DNA of 64,000 bases from Deltaproteobacteria bacterium (GTDB lineage Bacteria > Myxococcota_A > UBA796 > GCA-2862545), in assembly GCA_006226595.1 (NCBI GenBank), contig SBGP01000079.1, forward strand, positions 1 through 64,000, given 5' to 3'. Of this stretch, positions 9,148 through 18,291 are shown piece by piece. How positions within the stretch are numbered: position 1 is the first letter of the stretch; every line of letters begins with the position of its first letter. Under the pieces are notes generated by a model. That model was not told where the DNA came from. It was given only the letters and a program-made list of their open reading frames with translations, and made no database searches. A program made the position numbers and the translations under genes.

Positions 9148-9176
9148 AGTATAGGCACGCGGAGAGCCACCGTCAG
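9148..9176 (-). promoter_or_regulatory. Sigma-70-type promoter for the kinase-lipoprotein operon
   Basis: On the minus strand, CTGACG (9171-9176) and TATACT (9148-9153) are separated by exactly 17 bases, matching four and five of six consensus positions. It lies about 70 bases upstream of the kinase start codon, between it and the ppsR stop. This is the best consensus-like promoter in the window. Confidence 0.45.
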
Positions 9177-9212
9177 CCCCAACGAGGCTGATGGCACGAG
9201 GAGAGCGGGCGC

Positions 9213-10064
9213 TCACAGCTGGCTGACCTCGCCCAGAGGCACGGCGTGTCCGCGGTCCTGGAAGATCCGGAGGATGGTGGCCGCCGTCTCTTCGACAGCC
9301 TTGTTGGTGACGTTGATCACCGGCCACTCCGGATTGCCCGCGTACAGGTCGTCCGCGTACTCGATCTCGGCGAGGATGTAGTCGCGGTCGCCGTAGTTGG
9401 TCTGCGGTCCCATGCCGAGCGCCTCGAGCCGGGAGAGGCGGATCTCCTGGAGGATGTCGGGGTCGATGGTCAGCGCGAACACCCGGTCCTGGTCGACGTG
9501 GAAGAGCTCGTTCGGCGGCGGACGGTCGAGCACGATCGGCACGTTCGCGACCTTGAAGCCCTTGTGAGCGAGGAAGGTCGACAGCGGCGTCTTCGAGGTG
9601 CGCGACACGCCGACGAGGATGATGTCGGCCTGGTTGAGCATGCGCGGGAGCTTTCCGTCGTCCAGCTTGACCGTGAACTCGACCGCCTCGATCCGCCGGA
9701 AGTAGCTGTCGTCGGTGGTGTGGAGCGTGCCGGGCACGCCGACGGACTCCTGATCGAGGAAGCCCTCGAGCTCGTGGATCAGGTGCCCGAGGAGGTCGAG
9801 GTGGCGCACGCCCATGTCCGCGGCGAGTCGCTCGGCGGCGATGCGCATGTCGCGGGTGACGAGGGTGGTGACGACCAGGGCCTTCACGCGTCGCGCCTTG
9901 CGAAACAGACCGGTGAGTTCTTCGGTCTGGGTGACGTGGGGGAAGACCTTGAGGTGAACGAGATGACCCTTGAACTGCCGGAATGCCGCGCGCACGACCT
10001 TCTCGCCGGTGATGCCGGTACCGTCCGAGAGAATGAACACGGGCTGGGGCTTGGGAACGCTCAT
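9213..10064 (-). CDS. ppsR: Pyruvate, water dikinase / phosphate dikinase regulatory protein
   Basis: A 283-residue bifunctional ADP-dependent kinase / Pi-dependent phosphorylase of the DUF299 family, which switches PEP synthase or pyruvate phosphate dikinase off and on by modifying a Thr next to the catalytic His. The start FILSDGTGITGEKVVRAAF and the P-loop-like GVSRTSKTPLSTFLAHKG, followed by KVANVPIV, are the family signatures; length matches E. coli PpsR (277). No dikinase gene is in the window, so its target is elsewhere. The gene stands alone between the kinase operon and a divergent SCP2 gene. Whether it acts on PpsA or PpdK cannot be told from the sequence. Confidence 0.93.
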   Translation of the reverse strand: MSVPKPQPVFILSDGTGITGEKVVRAAFRQFKGHLVHLKVFPHVTQTEELTGLFRKARRVKALVVTTLVTRDMRIAAERLAADMGVRHLDLLGHLIHELEGFLDQESVGVPGTLHTTDDSYFRRIEAVEFTVKLDDGKLPRMLNQADIILVGVSRTSKTPLSTFLAHKGFKVANVPIVLDRPPPNELFHVDQDRVFALTIDPDILQEIRLSRLEALGMGPQTNYGDRDYILAEIEYADDLYAGNPEWPVINVTNKAVEETAATILRIFQDRGHAVPLGEVSQL

Positions 10065-10151
10065 GGGGGTGGGCTAACTCGGCAGTCGCTCGGCGCGAAG
10101 TGAGGAATGACGCGGCTCGTGCGCGTCAATGGCGTTTGGATGGAGGTCGCG

Positions 10152-10180
10152 TTGCTTCCGTCACAGGCTGGCATTAGACT
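10152..10180 (+). promoter_or_regulatory. Possible sigma-70 promoter for the SCP2 gene
   Basis: TTGCTT (10152-10157) and TAGACT (10175-10180) are separated by 17 bases. The -10 element ends only 16 bases before the start codon, so the leader would be very short, just covering the AGAGGAGG ribosome site. Moderate to weak evidence. Confidence 0.33.
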
Positions 10181-10196
10181 GCATAGAGGAGGCTGA

Positions 10197-10544
10197 ATGC
10201 CCGCTCAGCCGAAGAAGTTCTTCGACTCTGTCGCGCTGACCATGGGTGGTCCGCTCCTAAGCGCGCTTCCCGAGTGCACCGCCGTGGTCTTCGACCTCCG
10301 CGGCGACGGCGGAGGTGTGTGGACCGTCGCTCGCAACGGCGACGATCTCGACGTGCGCGAGGGCCAGATCAATGGGCCCGACTGCTTCGTCGTGTGCAGC
10401 GTCGAGGACTTCAGCCTGCTCGCGACGGGCGAGCTCTCGCCGCTGCTCGCGCTCCAGGATGGGCGCCTCACCGTCGAAGGGGACGTCGGCATCGTGCTCG
10501 CGCTCCGCGACGTGGTCGCCGAACAGCTGCGCCAGGCGTCCTGA
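10197..10544 (+). CDS. SCP2 sterol-transfer-domain protein
   Basis: A 115-residue single-domain protein. The pattern TAVVFDLRGDGGGVWTVA, then a segment of alternating acidic and hydrophobic residues with CSVEDFSLLATGELSPLLAL, and finally GRLTVEGDVGIVLALRDVV matches SCP2-type lipid-binding domains, in which LxxGxLxPxxAxxxGxLxxxGD is diagnostic. Such domains hold acyl chains or sterols in a hydrophobic tunnel; the natural ligand here is unknown. AGAGGAGG precedes the ATG by five bases. The stop overlaps the start of a 47-residue membrane peptide (TGATG), so the two are probably made together. Confidence 0.75.
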   Translation: MPAQPKKFFDSVALTMGGPLLSALPECTAVVFDLRGDGGGVWTVARNGDDLDVREGQINGPDCFVVCSVEDFSLLATGELSPLLALQDGRLTVEGDVGIVLALRDVVAEQLRQAS

Positions 10545-10687
10545 TGCTCTTCGCGACCGAGTTCGTGTTCACGTGGAAAGAGGCCGTGGCGACGTCGATC
10601 GCGTTCGTGATCATCGGCGGCGTGACCCTCTACCGCTTCGTGATCCGGCCCAAGCTCAAGGGCCAGACCGAGCCCCCGCGCGACTGA
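10544..10687 (+). CDS. 47-residue single-pass membrane protein
   Basis: A short ORF whose ATG overlaps the TGA of the SCP2 gene by one base. The product has one predicted transmembrane helix (about residues 13-32, EAVATSIAFVIIGGVTLYRF) and a short basic tail (VIRPKLKGQTEPPRD). The tight coupling and clean hydropathy favour a real gene. It might anchor or assist the SCP2 protein at a membrane, but nothing in the sequence shows this. No family recognised. Confidence 0.6.
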   Translation: MLFATEFVFTWKEAVATSIAFVIIGGVTLYRFVIRPKLKGQTEPPRD

Positions 10688-10774
10688 GTCGACGCAAAGC
10701 GCCACCGCACCAAGGCGAGGCGCGGTTCTCACCCGCCGTCATTCGGCGATGCACGCCGACGCTCGCCAGGTGGG

Positions 10775-10802
10775 TTGCCCCTGGCGTCGCCATGACTAGG
10801 GT
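10775..10802 (+). promoter_or_regulatory. Possible promoter for lon
   Basis: TTGCCC (10775-10780) and TAGGGT (10797-10802) are 16 bases apart, 84 bases before the lon start codon. The layout resembles the TTGCCC/TAGGTC pair before transketolase. No heat-shock-type inverted repeat was seen. Weak evidence. Confidence 0.28.
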
Positions 10803-10886
10803 AGGTGGTCCACGACAAGGCATCGCCGCGGACGGCGGTGTCCCTTCCCCTCGCGACCTCCGGGTCGCCGCCCCAGAGGATGCTCG

Positions 10887-13301
<2,415 letters not shown>

Positions 13302-13333
13302 TCCACGCGACAGTGCCTTCGGGCATCGTCAAC

Positions 13334-13361
13334 AGAGCCCCGCACCTCGGTGTGGGGCTCT
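13334..13361 (+). terminator. Hairpin terminator after lon
   Basis: AGAGCCCCGCAC (13334-13345) pairs with GTGTGGGGCTCT (13350-13361) through 12 base pairs, one of them G-U, around the loop CTCG, starting 32 bases after the lon stop. Only two T residues follow, so it is a strong stem with a poor U-tract. It separates lon from the carboxylase operon. Confidence 0.6.
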
Positions 13362-13509
13362 TCCGCTGAGGGGTATGCCCCATGCAAACCCAGGTCCTGC
13401 AGGTCTGCCGGGGTCCGACGCGGCACTGCGCCGTAGGGAACCAGACAAAGGTTCGCTGACAGTCGCCAATGAAGCTCGATCCCACGCGGAATCGGGTTAA
13501 CCGCCGGCC

Positions 13510-15027
13510 ATGAATCTCCGACCTTTCAAGCGTGTCCTGGTGGCGAACCGCGGCGAGATCGCGGTTCGTGTGATTCGTGCCTGTCACGAGCGCGGTCTGG
13601 AAGCGGTCGCGGTGTACTCGGAGGCCGACGCCTCCGCGCTGCACGTGCGTCTCGCCGACCAGGCCTTCCTCGTCGGTCCGGCACCCAGCTCAGAGAGCTA
13701 CCTGCGCGTCGAGACCATCCTCGACGTGGCGCGTCGCTCGGGGGCGGATGCCATCCATCCCGGCTACGGCTTCCTCTCCGAGAACGCGGGCTTCGCACAG
13801 GCCGTGATCGACGCAGGGCTGGTGTGGATTGGGCCGCCGCCGTCCGCCATCACCTCGATGGGCAGCAAGACCGGCGCGCGCCAGGTCATGTCGGCCGCGG
13901 GCGTGCCCGTCGTGCCTGGCACCCTCGAGGCGCTCTCCGACGCCGAGGAGGCCAAGCGCATCGCGCGCGAGATCGGCTTCCCGGTGATGCTCAAGGCCAG
14001 TGCGGGTGGCGGCGGCAAGGGCATGCGACGGGTCGACTCCGAGTCCGAGCTCGCCTCGGCGCTCGCCCAGGCCGCGTCCGAGGCCGCCAAGTCCTTCGGC
14101 GACGACGCGGTGTACATCGAGAAGCTCGTCGTCGAGCCTCGCCACGTCGAGATCCAGGTGCTCGCCGACGGTCACGGCACCTGCGTGCACCTGTTCGAGC
14201 GCGACTGCTCCGTGCAGCGCCGGCACCAGAAGGTCATCGAGGAGGCGCCGTGCCCGGTGCTCGATCCCGAGACCCGCGAAGCGATGGCGGCTGCCGCCGT
14301 CCGCGCAGCGCAGGCCGTGGACTACGTCGGCGCGGGTACCTGTGAGTTCCTGCTCGGGGCGGACGGCAGCTTCTACTTCCTCGAGATGAACACCCGGCTT
14401 CAGGTCGAGCACCCGATCACCGAGTACATCACCGGGGTCGACCTCGTGCACGCCCAGCTCCGCGTGGCCGCTGGCGAGAAGCTGTGGTTCGCGCAGGAGG
14501 ACCTGAAGATCACCGGCCATGCCATCGAGTGCCGGATCTACGCCGAGGACGTGACCGCGAACTTCCGCCCGTCTCCCGGCCCGCTACTCGGCTACCGCGA
14601 GCCTGCCGGTCCGCACGTCCGCTGCGACAGTGGCGTCGTCGAGGGCATGGAAGTGCCCATCCACTACGACCCGATGGTCGCGAAGATGGTGGTGTGGGGC
14701 GAGGACCGCAAGGCCGCGTGTGACCGCGCTCGCCGCGCCCTGTCGCACTACCACCTGGTCGGCATCCCGACGTCGATTCCGTTCTTCCTCGCGATTCTCG
14801 AGGACGAGGACTTCCTCGCCGGGCGCTACGACACGGGCTTCATCACGCCCGAGTGGCTCGAAGCGAACGTCGGCACCGCCGCCTTCGACGAGGATGCCGC
14901 GATTGCCGCGGCGATTGCGACCTTCGAAGCCGAGGCGGGCGCGCAGCCGACCTCCGCGAACGAGGGCTCGCCGAGCGCATGGAAGTGGGGCGCCCGTTGG
15001 GCCCAGCGCAACCGGGGGATGGGATGA
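13510..15027 (+). CDS. accC: Biotin carboxylase subunit of an acyl-CoA carboxylase
   Basis: A 505-residue ATP-grasp enzyme that carboxylates biotin on the carrier protein using bicarbonate and ATP. Diagnostic segments are VLVANRGEIAVRVIRAC at the start, HPGYGFLSENA, the Gly-rich nucleotide loop AGGGGKGMR, FERDCSVQRRHQKVIEEAP, and FLEMNTRLQVEHPITE with the metal-binding Glu and bicarbonate-contacting Arg. Length is somewhat above the usual ~450 because of a C-terminal Ala/Glu-rich extension. It overlaps the carrier gene by ATGA. Next to a methylmalonyl-CoA mutase it is more likely part of a propionyl- (or broad acyl-) CoA carboxylase than of the fatty-acid acetyl-CoA enzyme; the symbol denotes the family. 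No carboxyltransferase gene is in the window. Confidence 0.93.
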   Translation: MNLRPFKRVLVANRGEIAVRVIRACHERGLEAVAVYSEADASALHVRLADQAFLVGPAPSSESYLRVETILDVARRSGADAIHPGYGFLSENAGFAQAVIDAGLVWIGPPPSAITSMGSKTGARQVMSAAGVPVVPGTLEALSDAEEAKRIAREIGFPVMLKASAGGGGKGMRRVDSESELASALAQAASEAAKSFGDDAVYIEKLVVEPRHVEIQVLADGHGTCVHLFERDCSVQRRHQKVIEEAPCPVLDPETREAMAAAAVRAAQAVDYVGAGTCEFLLGADGSFYFLEMNTRLQVEHPITEYITGVDLVHAQLRVAAGEKLWFAQEDLKITGHAIECRIYAEDVTANFRPSPGPLLGYREPAGPHVRCDSGVVEGMEVPIHYDPMVAKMVVWGEDRKAACDRARRALSHYHLVGIPTSIPFFLAILEDEDFLAGRYDTGFITPEWLEANVGTAAFDEDAAIAAAIATFEAEAGAQPTSANEGSPSAWKWGARWAQRNRGMG

Positions 15028-15524
15028 AGTACGACGTGACCCTGGCCGGAGAGACCCGGAGCATCGACGTGAGCCGTCACCCCGAGGGTGGCTGGTGGGT
15101 GTCGGTCGAGGGCGGCTCGAAGCGCCACATCACCGGCGGTGCGCTGGGAGCCGGCGAGTTCCAGATCCGTGAGGGCGACAAGGTGCGCACCCTGGGCCTG
15201 GCGCGCACGTCCCGCGGCGTGCAGATGCAGCTGGCTGGCCACGGTGTGCTCGCCGAGGTCGTGGACCCGCGCAAGGCCGCGCTGTCCCTCGCGGGCGGCA
15301 AGGATGCTGGCGCTGTGTCCACGGCGATGCCCGGCGTCATCGTCCGCCTCGTCGCCGAGGTCGGCCAGGCGGTGAACGAGGGCGACCCCGTCATCGTCGT
15401 CGAGGCGATGAAGATGGAGAACGAGCTGCGGTCCCCGAAGACCGGCGTGATCGAGGCCGTTCACGTTGCGCCCGGACAGGCCGTCGAGGCCGGCGCGCTG
15501 CTGGTCACGGTGGGGGACGCATGA
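15024..15524 (+). CDS. Biotin carboxyl carrier protein of the acyl-CoA carboxylase
   Basis: A 166-residue protein carrying the biotin that shuttles CO2 between carboxylase and carboxyltransferase. The biotinylation motif [17 protein letters not shown] lies in a lipoyl/biotinyl barrel (about residues 95-165), with Lys of AMKM as the biotin site. The N-terminal ~85 residues form a beta-rich part ([19 protein letters not shown]) typical of propionyl-CoA carboxylase-type stand-alone carriers rather than the Ala/Pro-rich linker of AccB. The ATG at 15024 overlaps the biotin carboxylase stop and is preceded by GGGGGATGGG; its own stop overlaps the mutase start, so three proteins are translationally coupled. 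Confidence 0.92.
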   Translation: MKYDVTLAGETRSIDVSRHPEGGWWVSVEGGSKRHITGGALGAGEFQIREGDKVRTLGLARTSRGVQMQLAGHGVLAEVVDPRKAALSLAGGKDAGAVSTAMPGVIVRLVAEVGQAVNEGDPVIVVEAMKMENELRSPKTGVIEAVHVAPGQAVEAGALLVTVGDA

Positions 15525-17167
15525 CCGGCGAGGACCTCAAGCGCTGGCGGGAGACCGCCCGTGCGCGGGCCACGGCGCGCTTCCCCGAGCGGGACCGGCT
15601 GGTTCGCAGTGACGGCACGCCCATCGGCGACCTGTACAACCACGTCGAGCATGCGGTCGACCCTTCGCGCATCGGTATCCCCGGCGAGTACCCGTTCACG
15701 CGCGGCGTTCAGCCGACCATGTACCGGGCCAGTCACTGGACCATGCGTCAGTACGCGGGCTTCGGAACGGCGGCCGAGTCGAACGCGCGCTACCGCTACC
15801 TGCTGGAGCAGGGCACGACGGGCCTCTCTGTCGCCTTCGATCTGCCCACCCAGATGGGCTACGACAGCGATGACGAGATGGCCATGGGCGAGGTCGGCAA
15901 GGTCGGCGTCGCCATCGACTCGATCGAGGACATGCACGTCCTCTTCGACGGCATCCCGCTCGACAAGGTCTCCACGTCGATGACGATCAATGCGACGGCG
16001 TCCACGCTGCTCGCGCTGTACGTCTCGGTGGCCGAAGAGCGCGGCATCTCCGCCGACAAGCTCCGCGGGACCATCCAGAACGACGTGCTCAAGGAGTACA
16101 TCGCGCGGGGCACGTACATCTACCCGCCGCGCGCGTCGATGCGCATCATCACCGACATCTTCGGCTGGTGCCGCGAGGAGGTTCCTCGCTGGAACACGAT
16201 CTCGATCAGCGGGTACCACATCCGCGAGGCCGGCAGCACCGCCGCCCAGGAGATTGCGTTCACCCTCGCCGATGGCATCGCCTACGTCGACGCGGCGGTC
16301 GCGTCGGGCTTGCACGTCGACGACTTCGCCCCGCGGCTGTCCTTCTTCTTCAACGCCCACAACAACCTCCTCGAGGAGGTCGCCAAGTTCCGGGCGGCGC
16401 GTCGCCTGTGGGCCACGCTGATGAAGGAGCGCTTCGGCGCGAAGAGCGAGAAGAGCATGAAGATGCGCTTCCACACTCAGACCGGCGGCTCGACGCTCAC
16501 CGCGCAGCAGATCGACAACAACGTCGTGCGCGTCACGCTTCAGGCGCTCGCCGCGGTGCTCGGCGGCACGCAGTCGCTGCACACCAACGGCCGCGACGAG
16601 GCGCTCGCGCTGCCCACGGCCGAGAGTGCGCGCCTGGCCCTGCGCACGCAGCAGGTGATTGCCTACGAGAGCGGCGTGGCCGACTTCGTCGACCCGCTCG
16701 GCGGCAGCTGGGCGATCGAAGCGCTCACCGACGAGCTCGAGCAGCAGGCGAGGGCACTGATCGCCGAGATCGACGAGCTCGGCGGCATGGTCTCCGCCAT
16801 CGAGCAGGGCTTCCCGCAGCGGGAGATCCAGTCCGCCGCGTACCAGGCCCAGCTCGACATCGACAGCGGGGCGGCCACGGTGGTCGGCGTGAACAAGTTC
16901 CAGGAGAACGAGGACATCAGCCCCGATGTGCTCTCGGTGGACCCCGCGCTCGAGACCGCCCAGGTCGAGCGTGTCCGCGCGGTCCGGGCCAAGCGGAACA
17001 AGCAGGATGCGAAGGACGCGATCGACGCGATCCAACAGGCTGCCGCGGGCACCGACAACCTGCTGCCGCGCATTCGCACCGCCGTGAAGGCCCGCTGCAC
17101 GCTCGGCGAGGTCGCGCACGCCCTGCGCGAGGTCTACGGCGAGTACCAGGAGACGCCGATCCTCTAG
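15521..17167 (+). CDS. Methylmalonyl-CoA mutase large (catalytic barrel) subunit
   Basis: A 548-residue acyl-CoA mutase barrel that, with a B12-binding partner, interconverts methylmalonyl-CoA and succinyl-CoA. It contains [12 protein letters not shown] (73-83), [17 protein letters not shown] (101-117), and [20 protein letters not shown], where Gln186 and Arg196 align with the substrate-contacting Gln197/Arg207 of the Propionibacterium enzyme; isobutyryl-CoA mutases carry Gln at the Arg position. Thus a methylmalonyl-type substrate is favoured. The protein stops after the barrel and lacks the C-terminal cobalamin domain (no DxHxxG), so it needs a separate small subunit, which is not in the window. 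ATGA overlap with the biotin carrier gene suggests a propionyl-CoA to succinyl-CoA module. Confidence 0.93.
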   Translation: MTGEDLKRWRETARARATARFPERDRLVRSDGTPIGDLYNHVEHAVDPSRIGIPGEYPFTRGVQPTMYRASHWTMRQYAGFGTAAESNARYRYLLEQGTTGLSVAFDLPTQMGYDSDDEMAMGEVGKVGVAIDSIEDMHVLFDGIPLDKVSTSMTINATASTLLALYVSVAEERGISADKLRGTIQNDVLKEYIARGTYIYPPRASMRIITDIFGWCREEVPRWNTISISGYHIREAGSTAAQEIAFTLADGIAYVDAAVASGLHVDDFAPRLSFFFNAHNNLLEEVAKFRAARRLWATLMKERFGAKSEKSMKMRFHTQTGGSTLTAQQIDNNVVRVTLQALAAVLGGTQSLHTNGRDEALALPTAESARLALRTQQVIAYESGVADFVDPLGGSWAIEALTDELEQQARALIAEIDELGGMVSAIEQGFPQREIQSAAYQAQLDIDSGAATVVGVNKFQENEDISPDVLSVDPALETAQVERVRAVRAKRNKQDAKDAIDAIQQAAAGTDNLLPRIRTAVKARCTLGEVAHALREVYGEYQETPIL

Positions 17168-17329
17168 GGGACGCAGTCGCTCCGGGTCAGAGTCGGTAGG
17201 ACCCACGACAGGTCGCGGGGGGCCGATGTCCCTTCGCTGGCGACGACGACCCGCAGGGCGTGGCTCGCCGCCCGATCCGACCACTCCGTGCCGCTGGAGG
17301 CCCGCCGCTCGCGGCCAGCCGAGGTGCGG

Positions 17330-18226
17330 TCAGGCCGGGATGTTCCGATAGCGCTCGGGAAGCTCGGGAACCTCCCATGCCGGGCGGGGCCCCGCCACGC
17401 GCAGGTTGAAGTCCGGGTACAGCAGTACCGTGCTGCCGTCCTCGATCTCCTCCCACACGTTCTCGCTGGTCGCGATGCGCTCACTGGCCACGAGCATGTG
17501 GTTCACCGGCACGCCGACGGGACGCTGGCGCTCCATGCACACCTTGACCGCGGGGCACGCGTCGAACTCGCTGCAGTGCACCTTCTGGGTGGACAGGTGC
17601 AGGGGCATGCCGGCGCGATGCGCGAGGAAGGTGCTGCCGTTCGTGAGCAGCACGTTGACGATGGGGCGCTCGAGCCCCCGGGCCACCGCTTCGTCGTCGA
17701 GCGCCCACAGCGCGTGACGCACGATCTGCAGCACGGTGTCCGGGTCGACCAGGCCACGGCCCGAGCGATCCACACCGTTGTCGGCCAGTGCCGAGAGCAG
17801 GAAGTAGAACAGGCACTCGCTGTCGGTGTCGCCGAGGATCAGGGGCGCGAAGCCCTCGTCGATCTGCTCGAGCATCCACGCGCGCAGGCCCTCCTCCATG
17901 CCGAACACGGTGCCGTTGTGAGCGAACAGCCAGCGACCGTAGTGGAAGGGGTGGGCGTTGAGGTGATCGACGACGCCGACGGTCGCCTTGCGCACGTGCA
18001 CGACCATCGTGTTCGACGACAGCCTCCGGCTCGCCTGCTGGAAGCGCGTACACTCGGCGGCCGCGTTCCCGGTCTTCATCACGCAGACCTCTTCACCGGC
18101 GAACCAGCCGATGCCCCATCCGTGGGGATGCTTCTGCGCCTGAATCGCGACCGCGTTCTCAGCCTCGAGCAACGAGCGATGCGCTCGCGAGGGGACTGCG
18201 CTTCGGAAGCCGAAGAGCCTGCACAC
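17330..18226 (-). CDS. Class II glutamine amidotransferase-like protein
   Basis: A 298-residue Ntn-hydrolase of the YafJ/GATase_4 type, a fold that releases ammonia from glutamine or cleaves related amides. The GTG at 18226 is chosen because it puts Cys at position 2 (MCRLFGFRS); after Met removal this Cys is the N-terminal nucleophile, and GGAGG sits five bases upstream. A GTG at 18238 would spoil this and overlap the ribosome site. Other family motifs are HPHGWGIGWF, VVHVRKATVG, NAHPFHYGRWLFAHNGTV and LGDTDSECLFYFLL. No synthase partner is adjacent, so it may act alone as in the YafJ/DUG3 group. Substrate unknown. Confidence 0.88.
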   Translation of the reverse strand: MCRLFGFRSAVPSRAHRSLLEAENAVAIQAQKHPHGWGIGWFAGEEVCVMKTGNAAAECTRFQQASRRLSSNTMVVHVRKATVGVVDHLNAHPFHYGRWLFAHNGTVFGMEEGLRAWMLEQIDEGFAPLILGDTDSECLFYFLLSALADNGVDRSGRGLVDPDTVLQIVRHALWALDDEAVARGLERPIVNVLLTNGSTFLAHRAGMPLHLSTQKVHCSEFDACPAVKVCMERQRPVGVPVNHMLVASERIATSENVWEEIEDGSTVLLYPDFNLRVAGPRPAWEVPELPERYRNIPA

Positions 18227-18244
18227 GTGTGCCTCCACGCCAGC

Positions 18245-18273
18245 AGTCTAGCTGGTCCTCCGACTGTACCCAA
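18245..18273 (-). promoter_or_regulatory. Possible promoter for the class II amidotransferase
   Basis: TTGGGT (18268-18273) and TAGACT (18245-18250) on the minus strand are 17 bases apart, and the same -10 hexamer occurs before the SCP2 gene. The -10 lies inside the small palindrome CCAGCTAGACTGCTGG, which could be an operator. Moderate to weak evidence. Confidence 0.35.
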
Positions 18274-18291
18274 GCACGGACGCCGTGGGCG

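Noticed and set aside
10164-10182. CTGGCATTAGACTGCAT as a sigma-54 promoter before the SCP2 gene
   Set aside because: GG and GC are nine bases apart instead of ten; a sigma-70-like pair explains the same place better.
10688-10886. Heat-shock element (CIRCE or HrcA-type) before lon
   Set aside because: No TTAGCACTC-type inverted repeat is present in the upstream region.
13362-13509. Possible small RNA or extra ORF between the lon terminator and the carboxylase gene
   Set aside because: No conserved structure or ribosome-site-supported ORF was visible; left as plain intergenic DNA.
17164-17484. Minus-strand ORF of 106 codons between the mutase and amidotransferase genes
   Set aside because: Mostly overlaps the amidotransferase in another frame, lacks a ribosome site and has no motif; the 17168-17329 gap appears non-coding.
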